Assembly (NCBI GenBank): GCA_933228895.1
Contig: OW121856.1
Span: forward strand, 15,703,805-15,767,804
Reading direction: 5' to 3'
Origin: Platycnemis pennipes
Taxonomy: Eukaryota; Arthropoda; Insecta; Odonata; Platycnemididae
DNA: 64,000 bases
The notes beneath the pieces are model-generated. The model was not told where the DNA came from, did no database searches, and saw nothing but the letters and a program-made list of their open reading frames with translations. The translations under genes were made by a program, and so were the position numbers. Shown here piece after piece: positions 49,159-61,487 of this stretch. The stretch's first letter is position 1. Each line of letters starts with the position of its first letter.

Positions 49159-50479
49159 CTACGGTTAGACAAGGAACATTAGCCATACAGCAGTAAACAA
49201 TAGAAATAGATGACAAAAACTTAATAAATAAATTATGTAATAAAAATATGAATTGATATAACTATATGCACACTGCAGGCCATACATCACAAACGAGAAA
49301 AAATTTACATAAAAACCATGACGGTCCATACAGATCTTTTGGTACGTGAGTGGAGATGGGTAAATTACCATAATTTTCCGGTAATTTTAAGTTTTGAGCT
49401 GCAAATCCTTATCAGAGGACTACAAACGAAATCAAATAGCATTGAGATATAAATGCCGACGTTTATATCAAACATATCACGACATTTATCAATAATAACT
49501 CATTAAAAAATTAAAACAAAGTTGGCAGCAACACACAATTTGCCTCTCTTTTGTCACACTATGAGAAATTTTTGTTCCAAAGACATACCTCTGCGCAATG
49601 TGCATTTGTTATTTTACTCTGAATTAATTGGAATTAATCATGGACACAATTTAAAAAAAATCGTTTTAGCTTCTTAATTTATAATATTACCAATTCCAAT
49701 GGTTTCTTCATGAGGAAGAAATTTTCTGAAAAAGAACATTTCTGAAAATTACCGTTGATTACGGTAATTTTCAGGGGTTTTGGGAAAATATTTAAAAAAA
49801 TACCACGTAATACAAATATAACCGATGTAATTTACCAAGTTGCCCATCTCTATACGTGAGAGAATAAAACATGTTTACATTTGAGAACAAACAGAAACAA
49901 TTAGTCGCATAACATCATAACCAAAATATATGCATTCACGCTCAGCATCAATAACTTAGTGTAATCTATTTACATAATTAAGACAGAGATAACAGTCTCA
50001 GGTTTCATTTTTGTGGAACTTAACCATAGAAAATACATGCACTGCATTTAAAAAATTCCACAGAATTTATTAAAAGCCAGCTTTTAAGAGCAAAAAGCTT
50101 GAAACCATGGTTTCAAAACTTTGTGTTACCATCCGGTGAAGAGCACAAATTATAGTTGATGTATATGTACAGTAATACACCACTGAAAACTTTTAGAGGA
50201 ACAAAAGAAAAGTGTAAATTGAGGGTCCACACAGTTTTCTTAAGTTGTGCAAGAAAGAATAGCCCCATGCTTCTTGATTTTGCCTACCAAATATCTTGTC
50301 TTCCTTGAATGTCAAGTTTACAAAATTGAATAATATATAGTTGCAACAAACACTCTTCAATAATACCAAAATCTCTCACTTGAAATACAAGGAGACATGG
50401 GGAAATGTCAACTTGATTATTTATCGTTGCACCACAATTTAGGAACACAGTGAAAAACTTCTATGGATGTAAATCAGAG

Positions 50480-52040
50480 AGCATATCAGGAATTAGTGAA
50501 TAGATATATGATGAAAGATGCAAAAAGGCAAGGATTTATGGAAAGATGGAGAAAAAATAGATGTACATAGTAGATTTAAGAAAGAACAAGAAAGGTTGGT
50601 AAATTGCAGAAATGATGGTGGAAAATGTGGAATGATGAAAATAGGAAGATTTAAACACAGCAAGGCAAAATAAAATGTAAGGATATAAGCAACAGACGTA
50701 GGAAGGAAATGAAAAAAAGAGAAAAGCAATGAAAAGGGTAATGTGAGGAGATGGAGAGGCTCCAAAGAGGAGGAGAAATAAGTGCCCTGTATTCAAAGGT
50801 CAGCACATTACACAGCATCAAGAAATGGAAAACCATTCTGTGCATGAGTGGTAAATCAGAAGAGCTACTGCTAGAACCACAACACAATCAGCATTGGGGG
50901 AAAAATATGTAGAAGAACTACATGGCACTAATAATAGGCAAAGGAACTCGGGCATACAATATGAAAAGGACATAGATACGGATGAGCTGCCCTTAGGAAA
51001 ATTTACTTAAGAAAACTTTAAGTTTACTTAAAGTGAATTGAAACATTTCAAGTTAACTTTTGAATAGAAAGTTTTTCTTAAGTCATGAGTTCAAAGTTTT
51101 CTTATATTTTTTTCTAAAGTTTTGAGCCAATCCTAAAGTTTTCCTACAGTTTTTTCAAAACTTATAGACAATCTAGAGTTTTTTTAAAAGTAAATTTTTC
51201 TGAGGGAGGGACCAGGAATACTGGATAGTGAGATTGAGTAGACAATATGAGAAACGAAGGTGAGAAAAGGAGTGGGGAATGATAATATCCCATCAAAGCT
51301 ACTCAAGAACAGAGGAAAAGAAGGACGATAAAGATTTTACAGGCTTGTTCATAGGATGGAGTTTGGCTGGAGTACTTTTTTAAAAACTTTAATAATATCT
51401 ACCCCAAAAAAGGAAGACAAGAGATGCAAAGTCTTTAGGACTTCTATTTAATCTTACTCATTGGGCTTAGAGTTATTGATAGAAGGATGGATTTCACAAA
51501 TGATGGGCAACTTGGCTGGTGAATGCAGTGATGAGAATCGTAGTGGAAAGGAACCAAGAATATAATCTGGATATGCTTGCGTAGTTGTCAATTTTGAGGA
51601 GGTGTTTGATTCAATGAGGTAGGCAAAGTTAATTTGAATATTTTGTAAGTTAAGAGTAGATTGGAAAGATGAAGACCAATCCAAAATGTACGCACGGCAC
51701 AGAACTTTTAAGTGGGAGTTACAGATGAAGAATCATATCGGGTGATAATGGGGGAAGGGGTTGGACAGTGTTATTACTGACACATTTCAACATGTATTCA
51801 AATGGAATGGTGAGAGAGGCATGGGACGGGCTTGATGTAAGGGTAAAGATAGTATTTAAGTTGAAAAAGTGGGCAATGTTTAAAGGCCTGGCCAGCCAAG
51901 GGATTACAAGGTGCATGACATAAGCTGAGGCTGTGTGAAATACATACATGGAATGAAGATAAACCACAATAAAATGGAAGGAATGAGATTTTTGAGGAAA
52001 AATAGCCAGGTTACATGAAAAAGTAGGAACATAGTCAAAT
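50480..52040 (+). pseudogene. RTE-type LINE remnant with internal MITE
   Basis: AYQELVNRYMMKDAKRQGF near 50480; VEELHGTNNRQRNSGIQYEK near 50910; then after the insert [11 protein letters not shown] near 51205 and GNDNIPSKLLKN near 51280. The first part is parallel to 1-505 and the second to 43339-43590. No open frame. Confidence 0.75.
50988..51204. mobile_element. MITE-like insert in LINE remnant
   Basis: About 215 bp splitting the LINE reading. The left end TTAGGAAAATTTACTT faces the complement of AAAAGTAAATTTTTCTGAG. Full of AAAGTTTTC/GAAAACTTT words. No clear duplication. Confidence 0.5.
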
Positions 52041-52099
52041 GTAAATTGGTCCACATTCCATTTCAATTGATTTGTTGATAGTATTTTATCTTTGAAAAT

Positions 52100-54480
52100 T
52101 GTTCTTTTTTTCCAATCAACAAAATTTTATTTCTCCTTCGTAGGCCATAATTAAGTTAGTGTACCGGGAACACAGTTGTAGTATCTTTTCAAATTACTGT
52201 AGAACAAATTAAAACTACTATTTTATTTCTCTGTATACTCCCTTTCCTTTCATGTTATAATCCTTCCAGTGCAAAGAAAAATGATCCACAATAACATGCA
52301 AACAAGGCCAAGCCAGAGCAATTTTCAGGACAAAAAATACCTATAATTTCCCCATAATTACATGACTCTCATTATGCTCACATTTTCATAGTTTTTCTTG
52401 CACTATACAACAGAAAAAGTGAATGAAGTGAAACAGTATCCAACATAAAGACAAAACTTTGTGATGCATGTTTTGGAAAAGAAAAAAATGCTAGTAAAAG
52501 GAAATCACCATCAAATTGGAATGTAACTTCAATTACAATAAGCAAAAATGAATTCATACATCAGATTCAATTGGAAAAGTTTGCATACCACTATACTAAA
52601 TCTGGCAAATATAACAGTGTTAAAGGATAGCAGTTGCCTGAGTCCAACTGGTGTGTTTCACCATTGCTTCACTAGTATAATCACCACACGTAATGAGTGT
52701 GAAATATAAATCATGTTTACTTTTACATCATGCATTATTTAGATATTTGATGTTTCCACTGCATCATCATCCAGCAGTGGGTCAAAACATCACAAAAGCA
52801 AATTGTGCGAAGATGTCAAAGTGAGGCGTTTGTCAGACTTAATCACATTAACCTAGACATTGTGCTGGATACCGATTAAGAAGATGACATTATGTCACCT
52901 ACTATTCAGGGAGACAGCATACATAAGACATTGCAAGGAGCGGTAAGGAAGATATGGTAAATAGGAATAAGAAGATGGCAGAATCACACACTACGAATTC
53001 TAAGGAGGAGAGCAAGTGAAATGGCATGACTGGAGAGATATATCTTTGATATCATCACAACATAATGCAGATTCTATTAATGTGAAAACAGGAAGTGGTA
53101 TATTCTACTGGAAGACATAAATTGTTGACAAGTACATTCAATTTATGGTTGAGATTGATAGAACACAAAATTTTGGCATAACACCTGACGGAATGGTACC
53201 GACCTTGATCAATAATAACAAGCCACCAATAACATGCACTAGACCGGAGTCTCTCAAGGGACGTTAGAGGACCCACTTGCCCTCCTAGGAAAAGAGTCCA
53301 ATGTAAAAGATATATGATTTGTTACAAGAAAGGGGCGAGGAAAAGTGTTTCCACCTTCTACACTACTTATGCAACCTGAAATAGGTCTGGAGCCCTATTT
53401 TAGGGAAATTCATTCCAATTGGTAACTTCAAAGTTAATTAACTCTGGAGTTTTAGTTGTGCTATATTTAATGTCAAATTGTGTCTAGCAATCTTGTTTAT
53501 TGTACTCTTTGAAATGCTATGATAACACTATTAAACTATTTTGGTAACATAATTAACTAATACTAAAAGTAAGGTGAAAAATAGGAAACAAATATAAAGA
53601 TACGTAGCAGAGATAAAAATGTTTGACTCATCCCTGTAGTTGTCTGAATAATAACTAGTGCAATAATATTCAATAAATTATAAAAATGTAAAAAATATCA
53701 TTTTATGCTGAAGCAGAGTATTAAATAGATGGTTTAAATTATTGCTACTGGCTTCACATAAATATGATATGCACAGATCTAAATTTTTGATAAAAGGTAC
53801 TGCATAAACAAGGGTGAAATGATGATTTGCGGGTTGCCTACTACATTTCTTCCTATAGATGGATTACTTACATGGTGAGTCACGTGATTTCTATGCAATA
53901 AATCAAAATTGAAGTTGAAAAAATATTTTATTACCATTTAATATCATATCACACTGATGTAAATATGAGAAATAGCAAAAAAAAAAATTCCACCCCTTGT
54001 GATAAATTCTGTTGACTTCCACACTTAACTTGTTAAGAGTGATGAACAGAGAATAAATTTCATTTCAAGTACTTGCTGCTAACTCTGCCTTATCATAACA
54101 GTTGAAGTCTGCTATAATAGGTAATGACAAAAGCCACAAATTTGCTTGCAATAAGGCACATTTGTTATAACCAATTCAATTTTTTATATTTCCTGCAACA
54201 TTCCAATGGCAAATGCTGAAAATCAATGGCTTATCAAAGAAATAGTAACATTTTGTCACCAATGCCCAACAGCCAGTTGAAACATAACGTAACAGGAAAG
54301 ACAATCATGGAAAAATTTACACAATGTAATCTTTCGAGTAGATATGTGCGAATACTATCATGCCAAACACAATTGGGTGCCCATTTGACATGCTGACGAA
54401 CTACATCTTATGCGCCACAAAAGACTGGAGGATACACAAGTCTGTTGATTGGTTTTGCTGCATAATTTACAGTGTAAAAT
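52100..54480. other. TAF6L-like intron, nothing recognised
   Basis: AT-rich; the longest frames are under 80 codons without motif. No element termini seen. Confidence 0.4.
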
Positions 54481-54481
54481 A

Positions 54482-54552
54482 GCCTTGGTAGCTCAACTGG
54501 TAGAGCACCTGGCCGAAAATCGGGGGTCCGGGTTCAAGTCCCGGTCAAGGCG
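54482..54552 (+). tRNA. tRNA-like sequence (Phe-type GAA anticodon), probably pseudogene or SINE head
   Basis: Folds as a cloverleaf: acceptor GCCTTGG/TCAAGGC, D arm GCTC/GAGC, anticodon stem CCTGG/TCGGG, T arm CCGGG/CCCGG with loop TTCAAGT. Pol III boxes are good: TAGCTCAACTGG (box A) and GGTTCAAGTCC (box B). The anticodon loop CCGAAAA reads GAA but has C at position 33 in place of the invariant T, two wobble pairs, and a short variable loop. TTTTTT follows at 54560, a possible Pol III stop. Confidence 0.6.
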
Positions 54553-54854
54553 AATGATTTTTTCTCTGTGATTTAGCTATTGCTCAATTTCAGCAGGTAA
54601 TGCTGCTAAAGTTTTCATGGCTAGTACATGATCTTTGAATTCGCTACAAGGTGTAAAGAAATGTACTTCCAGAAAAATTGTCTTCTTTTCATCATAAAAC
54701 ACATGCTGAAACTAGTCATGATTCAAAATTTGAATAGAGTACGTAAGTATAAATAAAACTCTATCTTTGGTCACTTGGTGGTATTCCATAGTCAATGATT
54801 TTAATAAAACAAACTTTTACAAAATACCACAAAAAATGTTTTAAACAAACTTAC

Positions 54855-54889
54855 GACCCGGGTTTCGTCCGAATAATCGTCATCATCTG
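54855..54889 (-). ncRNA. Candidate hammerhead copy in Penelope arm (left), core mutated
   Basis: The minus strand reads CAGATGA (54889-54883) where CTGATGA is expected, then GAAA (54866-54863) and GTC (54857-54855) with stem III ACC-CG-GGT. The U-to-A change in the core should block cleavage. Confidence 0.45.
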
Positions 54890-54945
54890 GTAAAAATACG
54901 TGGTGCGAACTCTCTATATATACCAGCCAACAACCAGAGGAAAAT

Positions 54946-55422
54946 TTCCGTGTGGCTTTCAAACCGCTTGTGACACTTAAAAACATTTTAGTTAAATGCA
55001 AGGACACATTAGATCCCATGACCAAAAGTGGTGTGTATTCTTTAAAGTGTAGTGACTGTGATGGGGTTTACGTCGGACAGACATCCAGGAATTTTAGCAT
55101 GCGGAACAAGGAACATTTTAAAGCTTTCAATACTAAATGTGACAAGAAAAGTAATTTTGCTAAACATTTAATTGATAATGACCACCAGAGTGATTTTAAT
55201 GTTAATATATTATGTATGTGCCATCGGAGACGAGAGCTCAATTCTAGAGAGCGATTGGAAATTTTAAAGAAAATGGGTGACCCTGGGGCAACACTCATCA
55301 ATGAGTATTTGTTTCCCACCTCCTCCCCGATCCTGAAGGCAGTTGCTTCCCTTTCCCTATCCTCAGACCCCCTCACATCGGCTTGCAACTCGCCAGGCAG
55401 TTATACCCATAGTCCTCCCTAA
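54946..55422 (+). pseudogene. Penelope pol C-terminal part: GIY-YIG endonuclease
   Basis: Frame with AFKPLVTLKNILVKCKD (RT linker), then GVYSLKCSDCDGVYVGQTSR: GVY at 27-29 and YVG at 40-42 of the frame from 54952, catalytic-type Arg 46, EH at 54-55. The C33xxC36 and H...H pattern (FAKHLIDNDH) is the Cys/His module typical of Penelope nucleases. The frame is open to 55422 but lacks the RT. Confidence 0.9.
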
Positions 55423-55489
55423 TTCACCAACCCCCCCACCTCTGGTTGTTGGCTGGTATATATAGAGAGTTTGCACCACGTATTTTTAC

Positions 55490-55524
55490 CTGATGATGAC
55501 GATTATTCGGTCGAAACCCAGGTC
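55490..55524 (+). ncRNA. Candidate minimal hammerhead ribozyme in Penelope arm (right)
   Basis: CTGATGA at 55490-55496, GAAA at 55513-55516, stem III ACC-CA-GGT directly before C55524, giving a GTC cleavage site at 55522-55524. Stem II is GAC/GTC with one extra base after CTGATGA. Stem I starts AC/GT. Core residues fit a type I hammerhead with the short stem III described for Penelope elements; the extra base leaves activity open. Confidence 0.5.
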
Positions 55525-56092
55525 GTTCGTTTGTTTAAAACATTTTTTGTGGTATTTTGTAAAAGTTTGTTTTATTAAAATCAGAGTATGTAAGCATTGA
55601 CGGATGCTGCTCGATATGAGCATGCAATTCTAAGGGCATGACAACAAAAATATCGAGAGTTCATGGGGAATAGAAAATAAAATAATGTCAGAATGTGCTA
55701 AATTCACTTTAAAAGATAACTGGAATCCTAAAATATAACAAATCTTCAGATGCAATCGTCACACCAGATGATTAATCTCATACATGGGTACGGAGGAATT
55801 CATGCAAGAGGTTTACGTCAGTTTGCAGGTTTTATTTACACTGGAAATCACTTTTACTATCTTTGTCACAAACATAATAGCTGAATATTTCACTCCATGG
55901 AGGTAGTTGACTCATCATTACGTTTCCTCAGTACGAAGAGTAGAGGTTTTTTGTAAATACAGAGGCATGATAGGAAGAGGTTTTTTCAAATAATTACACA
56001 CAAATTTTCGCAAGAACTAGAAGGTAGTACAAAAAATGGAGGCATACGATTTGAAGATGTTCACTAGGCAGAGGTTTTCCTGTACATTAAAT

Positions 56093-58144
56093 TAGTGATG
56101 GACGGATCCAGGTTTTTTGTCGGATCCGGAACCGGATCCTTGCCTGGGTTTCGGATCTTTATCTCGGTTTCGGATCCTTAGTTTCAGATACTCGATTCTG
56201 AATGTCATTCATTTTCAAAACCTAGATTTTTTAAAAATATATAAATACAGCAACAATAGAATTACCAAAAACAAGTAAATTTATTGTAGAAAAAATCAAC
56301 TTTCAAATCTATGTGGATAATATTTTCCTGGAACAAGATTTACGGATGCAATAACTATATCTTATTACTTCTAATATAAAGATCAACTTCCTTACCACAT
56401 ACTCATCAAACAATATATTTTTGAAACCAGTACAATTAATCTTTAGAGTGCAGTTAAAAGAAACATAAGTTCATTTTTATTAATAAAGGAATTATTTTCC
56501 AATTATTAATCAAATCCTTGAATGCTTTCATATTCTTTTTTAGAAACAAAAAAATTTTAATGCGGCCAAGAGATCCCATTTATGAAATATCTGGGAATTC
56601 CATTTTTAAGACGAAAAAATCATTATAGAATATTTCAAGCTGATAAACTAGTAATTTTGCACTGTCTCATTAATAATAACCTTTAAAATGAATCTATAGA
56701 ATTTTATACTCATAAGGAGAGGTGTAACTCGGATCATGAAATGAGATTTGCCTTTTTTCATGCTACTAGAAGCAAAATTTAAAAAAGTCTCGGATTTTTT
56801 CTCCATTGGCTCAGGTTTTCAAGAAAAATGTAGAATGGCATGTGGGAAGCATGTATTCTCCAAAATCAGGCAAGCCCACAATAGCAGAGTGGGGTAGTGA
56901 CTGCAGGGTAATGAAGTTCGATTCTTATCGCTGTTTAAAATTTTTCTTTCAGCCACTGAATCAAAAACTTTATCATCCTTCATTTCCAACCTTTGTGTGG
57001 ATACTAACATTTTTGTACTCCTATCGTTTAAACTACATTTACAAATGCGTCACTGAAAAATACATGGTAAAGTTAACGTAATGATCCCACGATTTAATTC
57101 TGCATTAAAAATTTTTTCCAATCATTTCTCTAATGCCAAATTTTATTATTATTTTGACTTATAAATTGACATGAAATTTCTGATAATCTACTTTTTTAGC
57201 TGCCTACTTGCATCACCCAGTGCACTTGCATCAGGCAGTATTAAGAATCGAACTCGAGACCGGCAGTACACTAGCCCTCATGTTTAACAACTACGCTATC
57301 ATATGTTCACGGGAATATGGCAAATGTAGGCAGCCCGCGTGACATTCGGCTTTATTTTTCTTCTCGCGCATCCGGGCCTATGAAGAAAAAAGTCACGACG
57401 AATATTTTTTTATTTTGTTTTTGTGGCACGGACAACTCTTCTCATTTCGTGACCGAGTTACACAACCTCTCCTTGTCAGTTTCTACCATACGTACATTCC
57501 ATTCGCGGGACGCATCGATCACGAGGCCGCGAAATTTTAAAATCTCCGTTCTGGATCTGAATTTTTACTGCCTTCGGATATGATTTCAGTAGCGAATGAA
57601 ATGAAAGACCCGTGGATCCGACCCCGACCATCCTTAATTTATTAATGGTTCATTTTTAAATCTAATTTAAACAACAAAAGTTGATAAAGTGAGTATTCAG
57701 ATTTAATGGTTTGAAATTAAAGAGGATAACATTTTCGATGCAACGACTGAAAGAAAAAATTAAACTGCGATAGGGATCGAACTTCGCACAGTACACTAGC
57801 TCTCGTTGTACGCCTGATCCCGGCGAATGTAGGCTACCCGCGTGACATCTTACGTATTGTTTTTCTCGCGATCCCGGGATAATGGGGAAAAAAGTCATAT
57901 TTCTTTATTTTGCTTCTAGTTGCACGGGAACATTTTCATCTAATTTCATGACCTGAGTTACACATCCCCTTCGTGTCAATATCTACCGCAACTACATTCC
58001 ATTCACGGGGCTCTTCGATCGCTAAGCCGCGAAAATTTAAAATCTACGATCCGGATCCGATTTTACTCTGTGTCTTTGGATCCGAATCCGGAACCGAAAA
58101 AATGAGAGATCCGCGGATCTTTGGATCCGACCCGGCCATCACTA
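56093..58144. mobile_element. Non-autonomous hAT element, 2.05 kb, TSD CATTAAAT
   Basis: Starts TAGTGATGGACGGATCC and ends GGATCCGACCCGGCCATCACTA. A perfect 8-bp duplication CATTAAAT lies at 56085-56092 and 58145-58152. Inside, a module with GACCTGAGTTACACATCC occurs twice in tandem (about 57240-57630 and 57760-58140) and once inverted (about 56700-56900). No transposase. Related to the smaller copy at 29950-30318. Confidence 0.9.
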
Positions 58145-58159
58145 CATTAAATAAGTTAT

Positions 58160-58225
58160 TTACAGTAGAAGCTCCATATAATGAGAGCTCTCAGGAGCCG
58201 ACAATCATTCGCTATATTGAACACA
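58160..58225 (+). repeat. Tigger-type terminal fragment
   Basis: TACAGTAGAAGCTCCATATAATGAGAGC resembles a pogo/Tigger end. A loosely similar inverted stretch (GAGATTCTCATTATATG) occurs at 59754, so 58162-59780 may be one element containing the MADF fragment, but the match is weak. Confidence 0.4.
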
Positions 58226-58989
58226 TGTTATTAACAAAGGTATTCAAATAATCATTCCACAGTAAAGTCCAATCACTTGAATGCTGGTTCAACCAATATT
58301 TTGTGTGTTTTGGGCAAAAAGCATAGAACATTAAATTTGATGCTGCATGCATTTATTTGGAATATTAAAGTTGACCTTTCACACAAAGTCTGCAAATTAC
58401 TGTGCTTTCTTGACCTCCAAATGCATTATGACAGCAAGTAATATATAGCAATACGATGGACTATTATTGCCCAAAACTTCATGGACCAAAAACTCTGTCA
58501 TACCTCCTGTGGAATATTCTCTTGATACTCTATGAAATCACAATTGTAGCAAACAAGGCCACATACAAACAGTTGTAAGTTTCAATTTGAATTTCATACA
58601 GTTACTTGTTATGCCTTCTGCCGTAATGACTTCTAGTGCCAGCTGCATGATCTTTTTCGATAATAATGCCCTCCTGCCTCAACAATTTTGTATCTATTAA
58701 ACAAAGTTTTGCTTTCAGATTAAACAAAGTTTTGCTTTCATCCCATGACTTACATTTCCCAGCCATTAAGTTAATCTCAAGGGGCGGCCGCAGCGGTGGG
58801 GGGTTGCCTGGAGGGGAGTGGGTAGCAGTTACTTACCGAAGCGCAAGGTAATTTTCCATCTCAAGGCTTCTGGTGGAGGTGGCCGCACTGCACCCTCCAG
58901 CCTACCTAACCCGCCTAGCGAGTCGCTTGGTGGGTAGCGAGGGAATCAGTCATTTTGGATAATTCTATCTACCCACCACCCTCTCAGAC

Positions 58990-59127
58990 ATGGAGGAGCA
59001 ACTAATCGCGGCAGTTTACCGGCGGAAAGCGATATGGGATTTCACTTGAGAAGTTGAGGAAGAACTTCAAAATACTGAGGACTCTATGGGCAGAAATTGC
59101 AAAGGAAGTTGGTATTGATACTGAGTG
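58990..59127 (+). pseudogene. MADF-domain fragment (Adf-1/Harbinger ORF2-like)
   Basis: ATG at 58990 opens MEEQLIAAVYRRKAIWDFT, then a stop. In another frame KLRKNFKILRTLWAEIAKEV follows and ends at 59127. The pattern LIxxVxxRxxxWD...LRxxWxxIAxE is a MADF DNA-binding domain, found in Adf-1-like proteins and in PIF/Harbinger accessory ORFs. Broken and without partner transposase. Confidence 0.55.
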
Positions 59128-59449
59128 ATTCTTTTACTAGTACAATTTATAAACCTACTTTTTCTGGGCAACTATGCATCATGGCACCATGAGACCAAAA
59201 CTGTCATCTGCCTCTTTGAATTCCCTGGGTGAATCATTTGCTGAAGATAGCACCTTATTTTATATTGAATTATATATTTTCTGAAAAATCGCTCGAACCC
59301 AAAGCTGAACTCCCCCGCATTGCTTATTCCATCATGCAGTGCAGCCAGAGGTTATATCCAACCGCAACCTTCCAGCCTCTACCCTCCAACCCTACTCCAA
59401 CCTACTACCCTTCTGCAGTGTGGCCTCAGGTTTAGAGTAAACTGGTAAC

Positions 59450-61480
59450 AGAAGCAGGAGAATAACAAAAAGCTCACAAATTACCGAGAAATCCTCACCC
59501 GCACGTATGGGTACACGTGGAACGTTGTAAATGTGCACTTGACCATTGGGTGGAACATTTAGCAGAAAAATTTTTAATTTTAATGCAAAGGACAGAACGT
59601 CATAAGCACAAGCTTGTGCACACGCAATGTGCTGTTAAATATTCATTATATCAAATGACCCCTGTGAAAGCAACTTATTGCTCTTGTTATTGCCAAACGA
59701 TTTTAGACTAAAATTACGGTAACAAAAGATACCAAGGTCATTCCTTGCTATATTGAGATTCTCATTATATGCCATATATAAAAGTCAATACATGCATGTC
59801 AGTTCCAGCATCACATTCAAACAGTTTGAGCGATTATCTAGAAATTTTAAATTCATATGCACGATAGCACTGCGACAAATACATACTACATGAAAAAGGC
59901 CCAAGGGAACCTTATGTGGGCCCTTTTTTACCAACTCATATTTCCATAAGGATAACAAAGAATTCGGTGAAGAGGTTTCTTATTTTGCTTTTTGTACATT
60001 ATTTACACTCATGATATAGGCTTGGTATTTTTATAATGGATGACTAAAAGAGCAAAGTTTTAAATTTCCACATTCAATTTTCGTATATGCTTTGTATTTT
60101 CCTAAAATTTTAGTTTTTGGCTCGGAAATCTTTAAGTCTTCCACTACCTCAACAATTGAATTTTTTATTTACTTGGAAACTTCAGCATAGGCTTGGAATT
60201 GCAACTTATGCCTCATGTTAAATCTATGCAAATGCACTTTTTCTGCCCGTTTTGGTCTTCGAGCACTTTTTAATATTGGTTGACAAATATTGATGAAACA
60301 TTTTTCTTTGTCTGTTTGCTGCAAGAGGGGATTTAGCTATCATAATCAATCATACACTGTAACATATAATTTTAAATTACATTTATAACTTTTACATTTA
60401 TAAATAAGGTTTTCCATTTTCAGAAAACGCAAGTTTCTTTTCTTTCATTCATTAAAATGGTTTAAAGCTAATTGATCTCATTCCTTTTCTTAAACATAAA
60501 GAAAAAGAGCTTTAAACTTTCTTATTCTTTCAATCATTTTGAACTAGGTAATAAAAATTTCTCTAAAATGTGTAATTCATGTCTGATTTTTTCGTGGTAC
60601 TTTTCCAAGCCTTGCTATGGCCTCTGAATAAAAACATTGATGATGCTCCAACAGCTGGCCTTGGAGAGATGCGGTTAACTGCACTGTGTTTCTCGCAAGG
60701 ATGCTGAAAGGTACTAAATGTGGTATTTGAGCAATGAAGCAGGATAGGTCATTTTATTCGGCACAGATGGATCAAGTTTCTTTGTATGCTGTATAGCTAA
60801 GATTTGTAAGATGAACAATGTAAGGTACTTTGAATATTCATCAAATAAAGAGTGGGAAGTGCACACATAAGCAAACAAATAATAATGAACTGTATTTAAT
60901 ATGGACGAGATGAGGACTATTTACTCCCTTCTTCCATCTAACCCCTGATTCAGTCAAAAATATGCCAGTAATGTATTTCAATGGACCTCAAAGAGGCAAG
61001 ATCCAATCATTGTGAATTGCCATTTATCATCCATAGGGCTATCATGCATATGATGATTCCCATACCTTTTGATATCCTTGGTTTCTCACAGTTTGACAGG
61101 CCCAAAAAACAGTTCCCATTTTCGTAAGTCCTGGGTTCCACTTCTGGATTTAGGTATGTGTTTACATTGGTTTAAATTAGATTTATAAATCCAATATAAA
61201 CTAAAGCCATATGCAGGCATCAGAACACATGTTTGTCTTGGGAAACTCTCATTTGGAAATGTCAAAACTACTTATAGCAAAGTGCTTTTATAATATCTCC
61301 CTCCCATTGGATTTCAATGGTCTGCTATTATCAATAAAAATTACCAAGATTTATAAAGGTTTATTTATCTCTGGAAGAGGTTTCTAGCAGAGTTTATAAT
61401 ACTGTATTAGAACTTATTATACCAAAATTAGAAAAAATATTTTGATACTTACATAAAAATGTTAAATAGGTACATAACAT
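59450..61480. other. TAF6L-like intron, nothing recognised
   Basis: AT-rich; no open frame above 65 codons and no element termini apart from the weak Tigger-like stretch at 59754. Confidence 0.4.
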
Positions 61481-61487
61481 ATATTAC

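Larger units (their letters stand above)
54796..55582 (+). mobile_element. Penelope-like element, 5'-truncated, inverted terminal arms
   Basis: Arms of about 145 bases are inverted: 54796-54940 and 55439-55582. Both carry the same hammerhead-like core. Between them lies the end of a Penelope pol gene with a GIY-YIG nuclease; RT is missing. Inverted or tandem terminal repeats with hammerhead motifs and a GIY-YIG domain are the recognised Penelope architecture. Located in a TAF6L-like intron. Confidence 0.9.

Noticed and set aside
55068..55388. Minus-strand 106-codon frame
   Set aside because: Shadow of the GIY-YIG frame on the plus strand.
54780..55600. Flanking target duplication for the Penelope element
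   Set aside because: The sequences just outside the inverted arms do not match by eye.
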